A stretch of DNA of 64,000 bases from Kineobactrum salinum (GTDB lineage: Bacteria; Pseudomonadota; Gammaproteobacteria; Pseudomonadales; Halieaceae). A program made the translations under genes and the position numbers. The first letter of the stretch is position 1. Each line of letters begins with the position of its first letter. The notes under the pieces were generated by a model. It made no database searches and was not told where the DNA came from. It saw nothing but the letters and a program-made list of their open reading frames with translations. Where the stretch lies: assembly GCF_010669285.1 (NCBI RefSeq), contig NZ_CP048711.1:620001-684000 (forward strand). The letters are read 5' to 3'. Shown here piece after piece: positions 55,064 to 63,554 of the stretch.

Positions 55064-56638
55064 TCAGGCGGCCTGCTCGGCGGAGGATGATGGCGGGGTC
55101 TGCGCCATGAGCTCGGCGAAGGCCCTGTTCTCGTCATCCGCCAGCGCTGCGCTGCGCCATTGTGCCACAGCATCCGCATCTACCTGCTCCGGTTGCTGCT
55201 CAATGCGCTCCAGCATCGCCTGCATCTGGCCGCTGGTGCGGGCCCGGGTGTCGCCGTAGCCCTTGACCAGCCGGCCACATTCGGCCAACTCCAGCGCCAG
55301 TGCCTGGCCGCTGTCACCGGGCCGTGCCGCAGCGGCTTTCAATGCCTGCAACCAGCGCCCGATCAGCGCATGTTCGTGCTGGTAGCCCAGACTCGCACGG
55401 CGCCAACGGCGCAGTCCGGCCAGCGTACGCAGGGTCAGGTATACCGCCAGCGTGTTGGTGCGCAATTGCTTGCCACCGGTAAACAGGTTGAGGAAACGGC
55501 AGCAGGTAGAGGACCCCAGCACCCAACGGCCCAGGCGCGCCGGCAGTATGGCCGCCATCTCCTCCACCCGCGGACGGAAGAACTCGGTGACGTGAAACAG
55601 CTGGTCATCCTCGGCCCGCACCTCGCTGCGGACCTTGTCCATGCGACTGGCGCGGGTCTTGAACTGGGCTACCCGGGGGATGTCCTCGAAGCACATCCAC
55701 AGCGCCAGATAGCGAGCGCTCTCGCAGGTCAACTCGTAGTCATTGTCGCCGCGGTCCAGCGCCAGCAGCTGCTCGATCTCGTCCAGATACTGGTCGGCAT
55801 AGGCATAGTCCTGGTAATCAACCAGTTTGGCCAACGCGTGATACACCACCTCGTGGCAGGAGACAGGAAATGCCTGCAACCGGCCCAGCAGGCGTTCACC
55901 TTCGGCACTGGCCGCCGCGGGTAACTTGAATGGGGCATCTGCCGCCGGTGACGCCTGCGCCGGGACAAACTGTTCCACTCCTCGTTCTGCGCCCTGTTCC
56001 CCACCGCGGTTGCTGGCGCGCTGGTAGCTGGCCTCGAACGCGGCCATATTGCTGGCCACGGCCTTGCCGGTGGATGAAATCACCGCTTCGTAGCTGGACT
56101 TGTCGAAGGGCAGTACGCCGGCCCCTGCCAGCGCCCCCAACAGTACCGAAGAGATCACCGTGCCGTGCTCGTTGGCCAGTGTCAGCATGTCGTAGTGGAT
56201 GTAGTCGCGGGCATAGCGCCCTGCCACTTCCTGTAGCGCCAGCGCATCGACTATGCCGTCACTGAGGTGTTCCTTCTCGGTAATGCCGTAGACCCGGTGG
56301 TCGGATGCAATCAGGGTAGTCCGCTGCGGCGTAATGAAGCCGCGCTGCACCATGCGCCCTGCCTCGGCGACTTCCGAGGCGATGGCGACGTCTATATCCC
56401 CCTGGGCGGGGAACAGCGACATCACCGGCTGGACACCCTCGGGCAATTCACTGCGCGGAAACATTTCCAGATAATAGATGGTTGCGCCGGTGCGCTGGGC
56501 CACCCCGGCCAGCGAGGTCGACTGGCACAGCCAGCCCTCGCGGTCGGCAACGTCGATGATCCAGTTGGTGAGTACGCCGCCGCCCTCGCCGCCAAGCGCG
56601 GCGATGACCATGTTGATGGTTTGCGTAGCAGCTGTCAC
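55064..56638 (-). CDS. iorB: Indolepyruvate-ferredoxin-oxidoreductase-like beta subunit
   Basis: The 524-residue protein is IorB-like with a long C-terminal extension (DUF6537 type). The N-terminal part (about 1-190) has MVIAALGGEGGGVLTNWI, STSLAGVAQRTGATIYYLE and TPQRTTLIASD, the gamma-domain features of 2-oxoacid:ferredoxin oxidoreductases. The rest (about 240-520) is helical. The GTG at 56638 overlaps the alpha-subunit stop (GTGA). It should act with the IorA-like subunit to convert an aryl 2-oxoacid to an aryl-CoA; the substrate in this cluster is an inference. It could act on indolepyruvate, phenylglyoxylate or isatinate. Confidence 0.87.
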   Translation of the reverse strand: MTAATQTINMVIAALGGEGGGVLTNWIIDVADREGWLCQSTSLAGVAQRTGATIYYLEMFPRSELPEGVQPVMSLFPAQGDIDVAIASEVAEAGRMVQRGFITPQRTTLIASDHRVYGITEKEHLSDGIVDALALQEVAGRYARDYIHYDMLTLANEHGTVISSVLLGALAGAGVLPFDKSSYEAVISSTGKAVASNMAAFEASYQRASNRGGEQGAERGVEQFVPAQASPAADAPFKLPAAASAEGERLLGRLQAFPVSCHEVVYHALAKLVDYQDYAYADQYLDEIEQLLALDRGDNDYELTCESARYLALWMCFEDIPRVAQFKTRASRMDKVRSEVRAEDDQLFHVTEFFRPRVEEMAAILPARLGRWVLGSSTCCRFLNLFTGGKQLRTNTLAVYLTLRTLAGLRRWRRASLGYQHEHALIGRWLQALKAAAARPGDSGQALALELAECGRLVKGYGDTRARTSGQMQAMLERIEQQPEQVDADAVAQWRSAALADDENRAFAELMAQTPPSSSAEQAA

Positions 56639-58821
56639 AGGCTTCTGTTCCTTTCCTTGCGTTGATCCCGCTGCTGCAACCAACCGATCACCGAGTGCCG
56701 CATCCGGCCCAGCAGGCGGTCCATCCGGCTGGGGTTGTACAGCAGGTCTACCCGGGAGAAGGAGGGGCAGAGAATCGCGGCATGGGCATTGGCGCCGCAG
56801 ACCCCGCAACCCACGCAACTGTTGTCGACATAGGTCACCGGATCCTTGCGCAGCGGGTCCGGGTTGGGCTTGATGGTCAGTGAAGGACAGCCGGAAATCC
56901 GGATGCAGGCGTGATCGCCGGTGCAGGTTTCGGCGTCCACCATGAAGCGCGCGCGCACCGTGCGCTTGCCGTCATCGATGGACTTTTTCATCAGCGGCTT
57001 GATCCGGCGCTGACGGTTGAGCATGCACTCGCCCTCGGCGATGATGACCTTGAGCCCTGGCGTCGAGGTGGTCAGCGCCTCCTCCAGCGTGTCCTTCATC
57101 GTATCCACGCTGTAGGTGCTGACAGTACGCACCCATTTCACGCCGGCGCCGCGGCAGGCCGCATCGATGGACTGCGCATCATCCCGGCTGGGGGCATCGG
57201 CATCGATCGTGGTGGCGATGATATTCGGCTCTACCAGCGATGGAATGTCCTGGCCACCGGTCGCCGCCGCATAGCCGTTGTCAACGATGATCAGCACGCC
57301 GTCGTGCTTGTTGAATACCGCACTGGTGACCCCGCTGGTCAGGCCATTGTGCCAGAAACCGCCGTCGCCCATGATGCTGATGGACTTGTGCGGCAGACTG
57401 TGCCGAATGCCAGAGGAACTGGCCAGCGACAGACCGTAGCCCATGATGGTGTTGCCCAGGTTGAACGGCGCCAGGGTCGCGAAGGAATGGCAGCCGATAT
57501 CGGAGCTGATATGAAACGGCCCCAGTTCCCGCTGCACCTGTTTGATCGCCGAGAACAGCGGCCGCTCGGGACAGCCGGTGCACAGACCCGATGGCCGCGG
57601 CGGCACGTTGCTCAACAGGGCCTCGTGGTCGGCATCGGTCAGCGGGCTGCGCAGCGCTTCGACCTCCTCGCGGGAAAGCCGCAGGCTGATACTCGGCAGT
57701 GCAGCGGCTTCCAGGAAGCGGGTCAGGCCTTCCAGCGTGACCTGGCCGGTATACTCCCCCGCCATCGGCATGATGTCCTTGCCGTAGATCCGGGTTTGCA
57801 CATCGGCCCGCCGCAGCGCGGTATGAATACCCTGTTCGATGTATTCCGGCTGGCCCTCCTCCAGCACCAGCACCTGCTGCTTGCCGACACAGAACTGGAC
57901 AATTTCGTCGGGAACCAGCGGATAGGCGACGTTCATTACATACAGCGGAATGTCAGTCTGGCCGAAGGCGTCGGCAAGACCCTGCCGTTGCAGCGCCCGG
58001 ATCACGGTATTGTAGGAACCGCCCTGGACGATGATACCCAACTGCTCATGTTTGCCGGGGAACCATTCATTGAGCTTGTGTTCTTTGATGAAGGCTATCG
58101 CCGCCGGCAATCGCTCGGCGATTTTCTCGCGCTCCTGGGCATAGACATTGGGCGGCAGAATGATTTTCTCGGGTTCGCGATGCGGCACCACCGGATTGCG
58201 GTTACTGAAACGCGGCGGGATATTGTCTTTCGCAACGAACTCCCCGGTCACATGGCAGCCGCGAATACGCATCATGTAGAACAACGGCGTGTTGCTGGCC
58301 TCGGACAGCTGGAAGCCCTTCTCCACCATGTCGACGATGCTGGGCAGATTGGGTCGGGGGTCCAGCAGCCACATCTGCGCCTTCATCGCGAAGGCATAGG
58401 TCCGCTCCTGCATGATGCTGGAGCCCTCGCCATAGTCTTCGCCGACAATCACCATGGCGCCGCCCACCACGCCGGAGGAGGCGACATTGGACAGTGCATC
58501 GGACGCCACATTGGTGCCGACCGTCGACTTCCAGGTCACCGCGCCACGCAACGGATAGTTGATGGAGGCGCTCAGCATCGCCGCCGCCGTGGCCTCGCTG
58601 CCGCTGGTTTCGAAGTGTACCCCCAGTTCACCGAGAATCTCGCGGGCGTCGTTGAGCACATCCATCAGATGGGAGATGGGCGAGCCCTGATAGCCACTGA
58701 CATAGGACACTCCCGACTGCAACAGCGCCTTGGTAATCGCCAGGATGCCCTCGCCCTTGAACAGCTCGCCGTCACCGGCGCGCAGCTTCAGTACTTCCTT
58801 TGCAAACGAACGTTCAGCCAT
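56635..58821 (-). CDS. iorA: Indolepyruvate-ferredoxin-oxidoreductase-like alpha subunit
   Basis: The 728-residue protein has IorA domain order. The N-terminal pyrimidine-binding part (VSGYQGSPISHLMDVL, FETSGSEATAAAMLSAS) is followed by a domain with LPLVPDEIV-type helices. The thiamine-diphosphate domain has CTGCPERPLFSAI, SSDIGCHSFATLAPF and GDGGFWHNGLTSGVTSAVFNKHDGVLIIVDNGYAA (GDG...N motif). A C-terminal ferredoxin domain has CTGDHACIRISGCPS and CVGCGVCGANAHAAILCP. Such enzymes turn aryl 2-oxoacids plus CoA into aryl-CoA and CO2. It is 4 bp from the cyclase-family gene. Confidence 0.9.
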   Translation of the reverse strand: MAERSFAKEVLKLRAGDGELFKGEGILAITKALLQSGVSYVSGYQGSPISHLMDVLNDAREILGELGVHFETSGSEATAAAMLSASINYPLRGAVTWKSTVGTNVASDALSNVASSGVVGGAMVIVGEDYGEGSSIMQERTYAFAMKAQMWLLDPRPNLPSIVDMVEKGFQLSEASNTPLFYMMRIRGCHVTGEFVAKDNIPPRFSNRNPVVPHREPEKIILPPNVYAQEREKIAERLPAAIAFIKEHKLNEWFPGKHEQLGIIVQGGSYNTVIRALQRQGLADAFGQTDIPLYVMNVAYPLVPDEIVQFCVGKQQVLVLEEGQPEYIEQGIHTALRRADVQTRIYGKDIMPMAGEYTGQVTLEGLTRFLEAAALPSISLRLSREEVEALRSPLTDADHEALLSNVPPRPSGLCTGCPERPLFSAIKQVQRELGPFHISSDIGCHSFATLAPFNLGNTIMGYGLSLASSSGIRHSLPHKSISIMGDGGFWHNGLTSGVTSAVFNKHDGVLIIVDNGYAAATGGQDIPSLVEPNIIATTIDADAPSRDDAQSIDAACRGAGVKWVRTVSTYSVDTMKDTLEEALTTSTPGLKVIIAEGECMLNRQRRIKPLMKKSIDDGKRTVRARFMVDAETCTGDHACIRISGCPSLTIKPNPDPLRKDPVTYVDNSCVGCGVCGANAHAAILCPSFSRVDLLYNPSRMDRLLGRMRHSVIGWLQQRDQRKERNRSL

Positions 58822-58825
58822 CGAA

Positions 58826-59617
58826 TCAGCCCTGCGGAACCAGCGCCAGCACCCGTGCCGGGCTGCCGGAACCGTCCTTGATCTTCAGCGGCGCCGCAAT
58901 CAGGATGGCCCCCGTAGGGGGCAGTTGATCCAGGTTGCAAAGACTCGCCAGGCCACACTTGTTGGCCCCGTGCATCAGGTTGTGGCACGGAAATATCGGC
59001 TCCTGGGCCCCCGCCTGGCCGCTATCCGTACCGACAGTCTCCACACCCACGCCAATCACGTCGCGCTCCTCCGCCAGGAAAGTCACCGTGGCGGAATCCC
59101 AGCCGGGCGTATGGCAGCCGTCTCCCTGCTTGTTGAGGAACTCGTCGCTGCCGATTTTCTTGGACCAGTCACTGCGGTACAGGACCCAGGCACCGGCCGG
59201 GATCTGGCCATGCTCGGCCTCCCACTGCTTGATGAATTCCACACTCATCAGGAAGTCGGGATTGGCTTTCACCTCAGCGACCGCGTCGATCACCACCGCC
59301 GGCGCCACAAAGCGCTCGGGCGGTAGGGTGTCGGTGGCGTGGTTGTCATAATCCTTGCCGGTAACCCAGTGGATGGGTGCGTCGAAGTGAGTGCCGGTGT
59401 GCTCCCCGCACTTCAGGTTGTTCCAGTACCAGGCCGGTCCCTTGTCATCGTAGCGGGAAATGGTTTCCATGCTGAAAGGCCAGGACTGCCCCCAGCCAAA
59501 CTCGGTGGGCAGGGGCAGCGTGGCTGTCTCCGGCGACAGCGTCGCCGTCAGGTCCACTACGCGAATACGGCCCAGCGCCAGGCCCGCTGCCAGTTCTTCC
59601 AGTGCTGTTGCAGTCAT
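58826..59617 (-). CDS. Cyclase-family metal hydrolase, isatin-hydrolase-like
   Basis: The 263-residue protein belongs to the cyclase/kynurenine-formamidase superfamily, shown by HTGTHFDAPIHW (residues about 74-85, the HxGTHxDxPxH manganese site). Length is that of isatin hydrolases rather than KynB (about 210). DVIGVGVETVGTDSG and FPCHNLMHGANKCGLASLCNL follow. It starts the cyclase-iorA-iorB operon, divergent from ridA across a palindromic operator. Opening isatin to isatinate would give a 2-oxoacid for the Ior enzyme. A formamidase or other lactam/ester hydrolase role cannot be excluded. Confidence 0.8.
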   Translation of the reverse strand: MTATALEELAAGLALGRIRVVDLTATLSPETATLPLPTEFGWGQSWPFSMETISRYDDKGPAWYWNNLKCGEHTGTHFDAPIHWVTGKDYDNHATDTLPPERFVAPAVVIDAVAEVKANPDFLMSVEFIKQWEAEHGQIPAGAWVLYRSDWSKKIGSDEFLNKQGDGCHTPGWDSATVTFLAEERDVIGVGVETVGTDSGQAGAQEPIFPCHNLMHGANKCGLASLCNLDQLPPTGAILIAAPLKIKDGSGSPARVLALVPQG

Positions 59618-59756
59618 GCTTGATCTCCCCTGTTCAGGATTGGATGCCAGAATACAGAATACCAGAATAGTCGCCCAATGCGCCCATTGTCACTGGATTA
59701 TATTTTAGGCTTAAAATATAATCCACCTCTTACAGCAAAAAGGCTTGGAGCATATT
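59618..59756. other. Divergent cyclase-ridA promoter region
   Basis: This 139 bp stretch separates the two operons. It contains the large palindrome listed separately and no gene. Exact promoter boxes were not resolved because the palindrome is itself AT-rich. Confidence 0.5.
59695..59724. promoter_or_regulatory. MarR operator 3, perfect palindrome
   Basis: GGATTATATTTTA (59695-59707) and TAAAATATAATCC (59712-59724) are perfect 13-bp arms around GGCT. Together with the 49718 site this gives the same TTTTA-N4-TAAAA core, so the MarR protein at 49227-49706 probably controls both divergent promoter regions. Confidence 0.8.
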
Positions 59757-60149
59757 ATGAACACAACAATACTCCCGGAAGGGTGGCCGAGGCCACGCGG
59801 TTACGCCAATGGCGTTCTCACCAGAGGCAGTGAAACCCTGTATATCGGCGGCCAGATCGGCTGGACCCCGGAGGGCGTTTTCGAAACCGACGACTTCGCC
59901 GGCCAGGTCAGGCAGGCGCTGCTGAACATCAGGGCCGTTTTGACTACCGCCGGGGCTGGCCCTGAGCATATGGTGCGGATGACCTGGTATATCACGGACA
60001 AACAGGCGTATATGAACCAGCAGCGCGAGATTGGCGCCGCCTACCGCGAAGTGATGGGCAAGAACTTCCCCACCATGAGCGTGGTGGAGGTCTCGGCCCT
60101 GATAGAAGATGAAGCGCTGGTAGAGATTGAAGTGACCGCCGTCAAATAA
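59757..60149 (+). CDS. RidA-family (YjgF/YER057c) protein
   Basis: The 130-residue protein has the Rid fold: GYANGVLTRGSETLYIGGQIGWTPEGVF, FAGQVRQALLNIRAVLTTAGAGPEHMVRMTWYITD and the C-terminal MSVVEVSALIEDEALVEIEVTAV. RidA hydrolyses reactive enamines/imines. This one reads HMVRMTWYIT where true RidA has the Arg in VVKTTVFV-type strands, so its substrate may differ. A RidA partner fits a ring-cleavage path that makes enamine or imine intermediates from aminobenzoyl-CoA. The ATG at 59757 has a GGAG site. Confidence 0.87.
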   Translation: MNTTILPEGWPRPRGYANGVLTRGSETLYIGGQIGWTPEGVFETDDFAGQVRQALLNIRAVLTTAGAGPEHMVRMTWYITDKQAYMNQQREIGAAYREVMGKNFPTMSVVEVSALIEDEALVEIEVTAVK

Positions 60150-60184
60150 TATCGTCAAACCCGCATACAGACAAGGGGCTTTGC

Positions 60185-61806
60185 ATGGCAAGCGTCTACC
60201 AGACTTTCGCGACAACCGCACGGCGGGCCGCTGACAACGCCTTCCTGCATATTCCCGCCAGCGCCGCAAAAAGCTACAGCGCCACCGCGGTAGACCTGAG
60301 TTACGCCCAGGCGTTGCAGCGCATCGACCAGTGCGCCGCCAGCTATAGCGCCCGCGGCTATGGCAGCCCCCAGCGGGTCGCCCTGGTGCTGGAAAACCGT
60401 GCCGACTTCTTCATCCACTGGCTGGCGCTGAACAGCCTGGGCTGCAGCGTTATTCCGGTCAGCCGGGAGATGCAGGATGAGGAGATAGCCTACTACCTGG
60501 AGCACGGTGAGGCCTGTCTGCTGGTCGCCATTCCAGAAGCACTGGCGCAGCTACAGCCTATATGCAATTCTTTGCAAGCCCTCGTACCCCTGGTGGACTG
60601 TCAACAATTGGACACCCTGCCCCCGGCGCCCACCCGGCGCGATGGCCTGCAGCCGAGCGCCACTACCGAGTGCGCCCTGCTCTACACCTCCGGCAGTACC
60701 GGCAAGCCCAAGGGTTGTATCCTGAGCAATGAATATTTCACCTTCGCCGGCGAGTGGTACCTGGGCCTGGGCGGCCTGACGCAGCTGCGCGACGGCGAGG
60801 AGCGTCTGCTGACGCCGCTGCCGCTGACCCACATGAACGCCATGGCGGTCTCCAGCATGGCGATGATCATGAGCGCCGGCTGCCTGATCCAGCTGGACCG
60901 CTTTCACCCCCGTGAATGGTGGTCCACGGTCCATGCCAGCGGCGCCACCATCGTGCATTACCTTGGCGTACTGCCGGCCATGCTGCTGGAACTGCCCCCG
61001 GGGAATACGATGACTGCCGCGGGCGGGTGCGCTTTGGCTTCGGCGCCGGCGTCAACCCCAAACATCACGCCGTGTTCGAACAGCGCTTCGGCTTTCCGCT
61101 GATCGAGGCCTGGGCAATGACGGAGTCGGGCGTGGGCGGCAGTATCATCGCCAATCACGAGCCGCGCCATGTAGGCAGCTGCTGCTTCGGTAAACCGCCG
61201 GCGACGCTGGAATACCAGCTGGTCGACGAAAACCGGCAACCCGTGGCCCGGGGCGAGGATGGCGAATTGCGGGTACGCGCCGCCGGTGCCGATCCCCGCC
61301 GCGGCTTTTTCAGCGGCTACCTGAAAAACCCCGAAGCCACCGAGGAAGTCTGGCAGGACGGTTGGCTCAACACCGGAGACGTGGTGCGCGAAGGACCGGA
61401 CGGCAGCCTGCATTTCGTTGACCGGCGCAAGAATGTGATCCGGCGCTCCGGTGAAAACATCTCGGCACTCGAGGTGGAGGCCGCGATCGTGTCCCATCCC
61501 GCGGTAACCACGGTGGTGGTCACCGCGGTGCCCGATGAGCTGCGCGGCGACGAGGTTGCCGCCTGTGTGATTGTGGCACCGCAGATACCGGCAGACCAGG
61601 CCCTGAGCCACGAGCTGGTGGAGCACTGCCTGCAGCAGTTGGCCTACTACAAGGCCCCCGGCTACCTGCTGTTCTGCGACACGCTGCCGGTCACGGCCTC
61701 CAACAAACCGCGCCGGGCCGATATCAAGGCGCTGGCCCGGCAGCGGGTGGAGGCCGGCGACTGCCTCGACACCCGGTCCCTGAAGAAACGGCGGCCCGCG
61801 GCATGA
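60185..61806 (+). CDS. AMP-dependent acyl-CoA/aryl-CoA ligase, frameshifted in the sequence
   Basis: Activates a carboxylic acid as its CoA thioester with ATP. The first part carries the AMP-binding signature LLYTSGSTGKPKGCILS (about 161-177) and LPLTHMNAMAV. It leaves frame after MLLELPPG. One more base in the CCCCCGGGG stretch (60995-61003) restores EYDDCRGRVRFGFGAGVNPKHH, then EAWAMTESGVGGS, WLNTGDVV, DRRKNVIRRSGENIS and PVTASNKPRRADIK with the catalytic lysine. The restored length is 540 residues. In context it is a candidate 2-aminobenzoate or related aryl-CoA ligase. Its last four bases overlap the thiolase-like gene. Confidence 0.86.
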
Positions 61807-62987
61807 GGGATTACAGCGGCATCGCCCTCACGGCCCCGGTCAGCTTCGGCTACGCCAAGCAGAGCCCCCACGGCGCCGCCTGGTTCATCGGCAGTACGCT
61901 GCGGGAAATGCTGCTGCAGGCCGGCATCGACAAGGCCGCGGTCGACGGCCTGGCCGTGTCCAGCTTCTCGCTGGGCCTGGATTCCGCCATCACGCTGACC
62001 CAGAACTTCCAGCTCAGCCCGCGCTGGATCGACCAGCTGCCCTACGGGGGTGCCGCCGGCCTGGTGGCCCTGCGGCGCGCGGCCCGCGCCATCCAGGCCG
62101 GCGACGCCGACATCATCGCCTGCATCGGCGGTGACGGTGCCGCCCACCGCGGCTTCGAGCGCACCGCCGCCGAATTCAGCAGCTTTACCGTGGACGCGTC
62201 CTTTCCCTACGGTGGCGGCGGCCCCAATACCGCCTTCGGCCTGATCACCCAAAACTATATGGAACGCTACGGCGCCCGCCGCGAGGACCTGGGCCTGATC
62301 CCCGTGGCCCAGCGCTACAACGCCAACCACTACCCGGCCGCACTGCTGGGGCACAAGAGCCTGTCGCTGGAACAGTACCTGGCCTCGCGCCCCATCGCCG
62401 GCCCGCTGCACCTGTTCGACTGCGTGATGCCCTGCGCCGGCGGCGAAGGCTTCCTGATGATGAGCGAGCAGCGCGCACGCGAACTGGGCCTGCCCTACTG
62501 CGTGATCCGGGCCGCAGGCGAACTGCACAACGCCCACCCCGAGGACGAGATCCAGTTCCGCGGCGGCTGGACCGAATACGCCGACCAGCTCTACAGCAAC
62601 GCCGGACTGGAACCGGCGGCGATCGACATCCTGCAGACCTACGATGACTACCCGGTCATCAGCATGCTGCAGATGGAAGACCTGGGCTTCTGCGCCAAGG
62701 GCGAGGCAGCGCAATGGCTGCGCGACACCGACCTGCGTTTCGATGGCAGCGGCCCCCAGTCCCGCAAGCTGGCCCACAATACCTCCGGCGGCCAATTGTC
62801 AGTGGGCCAGGCCGGCTCCGCCGCCGGTTACATGGGCATCGTCGAAACCATCCGCCAGCTGACCGACCGCGCCGGCCGCAATCAGGTGCCGGAGGCCCGG
62901 CACGCCATGGTCAGCGGTTTTGGCATGATCAACTACGATCGCGGCCTGTGTTCCGCGGCCGCGATCCTGGGGAGGGCCGGCCAGTGA
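61803..62987 (+). CDS. Thiolase-fold protein of the SCP2/lipid-transfer type, catalytic residues altered
   Basis: The 394-residue protein has the thiolase fold (IACIGGDGAAHRG, ILQTYDDYPVISMLQMEDLGFC, NTSGGQLSVGQAGSAAGYMGIVE). Where thiolases carry the nucleophilic Cys (CASG-like), it reads YGGAAGLVALR, and where the GHPxGxSG histidine sits it reads VGQAGSAAG. Classical thiolysis is therefore doubtful. It pairs with a DUF35 protein encoded in overlap, as in Ltp2/ChsH2-type aldolases and in some thiolase complexes, so a retro-aldol or related C-C cleavage is an alternative. The start overlaps the ligase stop (ATGA). Confidence 0.82.
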   Translation: MRDYSGIALTAPVSFGYAKQSPHGAAWFIGSTLREMLLQAGIDKAAVDGLAVSSFSLGLDSAITLTQNFQLSPRWIDQLPYGGAAGLVALRRAARAIQAGDADIIACIGGDGAAHRGFERTAAEFSSFTVDASFPYGGGGPNTAFGLITQNYMERYGARREDLGLIPVAQRYNANHYPAALLGHKSLSLEQYLASRPIAGPLHLFDCVMPCAGGEGFLMMSEQRARELGLPYCVIRAAGELHNAHPEDEIQFRGGWTEYADQLYSNAGLEPAAIDILQTYDDYPVISMLQMEDLGFCAKGEAAQWLRDTDLRFDGSGPQSRKLAHNTSGGQLSVGQAGSAAGYMGIVETIRQLTDRAGRNQVPEARHAMVSGFGMINYDRGLCSAAAILGRAGQ

Positions 62988-63553
62988 CCACCACACCCAC
63001 CATGCAACATCGCCTGAAGCACAACCGGCCCTCGCTGCGCAGGAATGCGCGGCCGCCGAAACAACGCAGCCCCCTGGGCGCCGCGTTTACCGCGGCCAAC
63101 CTCGGCTGCGCGCTGGCACTGCAACACTGCCGCAGCTGCGCGCGCGTGCAGTATCCGCCGCGGGAACTATGCCAGCACTGCCTGGCGGACGGCCTGGTCT
63201 GGCGCGAGGCCGACACCGCCGGCCACATCATCAATGCACTTGATCTGCATCATAGTCTGTGGGAGTACTTCAAGCGCAGAATCACGGAGGCACCCTGGCC
63301 AGTGGCCACGGTGCGGCTGGATTGTGGTGCCACCGTGTTTGCGCACCTGGCCCTGGCCAGCTTCGGCGCAGCCAGCGCAGCGGCAGTGCCCGCCGGCGCC
63401 GCAGTACAGGTATTCACCCATACCGATTGCTCCCTGAACTCGGTACTCATCGCGGTCAGCGCCGGCACCGCCATTGCCACCCCGGCCCAGCGCCGGGAGC
63501 TGGCGGCCGCGCTGGGCCTGCTGGAGCCCGCCCACAAACCGGAAGGAATCTGA
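62984..63553 (+). CDS. Zn-ribbon OB-fold DUF35 protein, partner of the thiolase-fold gene
   Basis: The 189-residue protein has a zinc ribbon CRSCARVQYPPRELCQHC (about 48-65) followed by an OB-fold (DTAGHIINAL to HLALASFG). Such proteins usually form a complex with a thiolase-family partner and stabilise or gate its CoA substrate. The GTG at 62984 is chosen because it overlaps the upstream stop (GTGA) and follows GGGGAGGG. An ATG at 63002 is the alternative. The arginine-rich N-terminal 35 residues lie outside the ribbon-OB fold. Confidence 0.85.
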   Translation: MTTTPTMQHRLKHNRPSLRRNARPPKQRSPLGAAFTAANLGCALALQHCRSCARVQYPPRELCQHCLADGLVWREADTAGHIINALDLHHSLWEYFKRRITEAPWPVATVRLDCGATVFAHLALASFGAASAAAVPAGAAVQVFTHTDCSLNSVLIAVSAGTAIATPAQRRELAAALGLLEPAHKPEGI

Positions 63554-63554
63554 T

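Noticed and set aside
56911-58881. A 656-codon open frame opposite the Ior alpha gene
   Set aside because: The Ior protein on the minus strand has clear thiamine and ferredoxin motifs; the opposite frame has none and is a GC-bias artefact.
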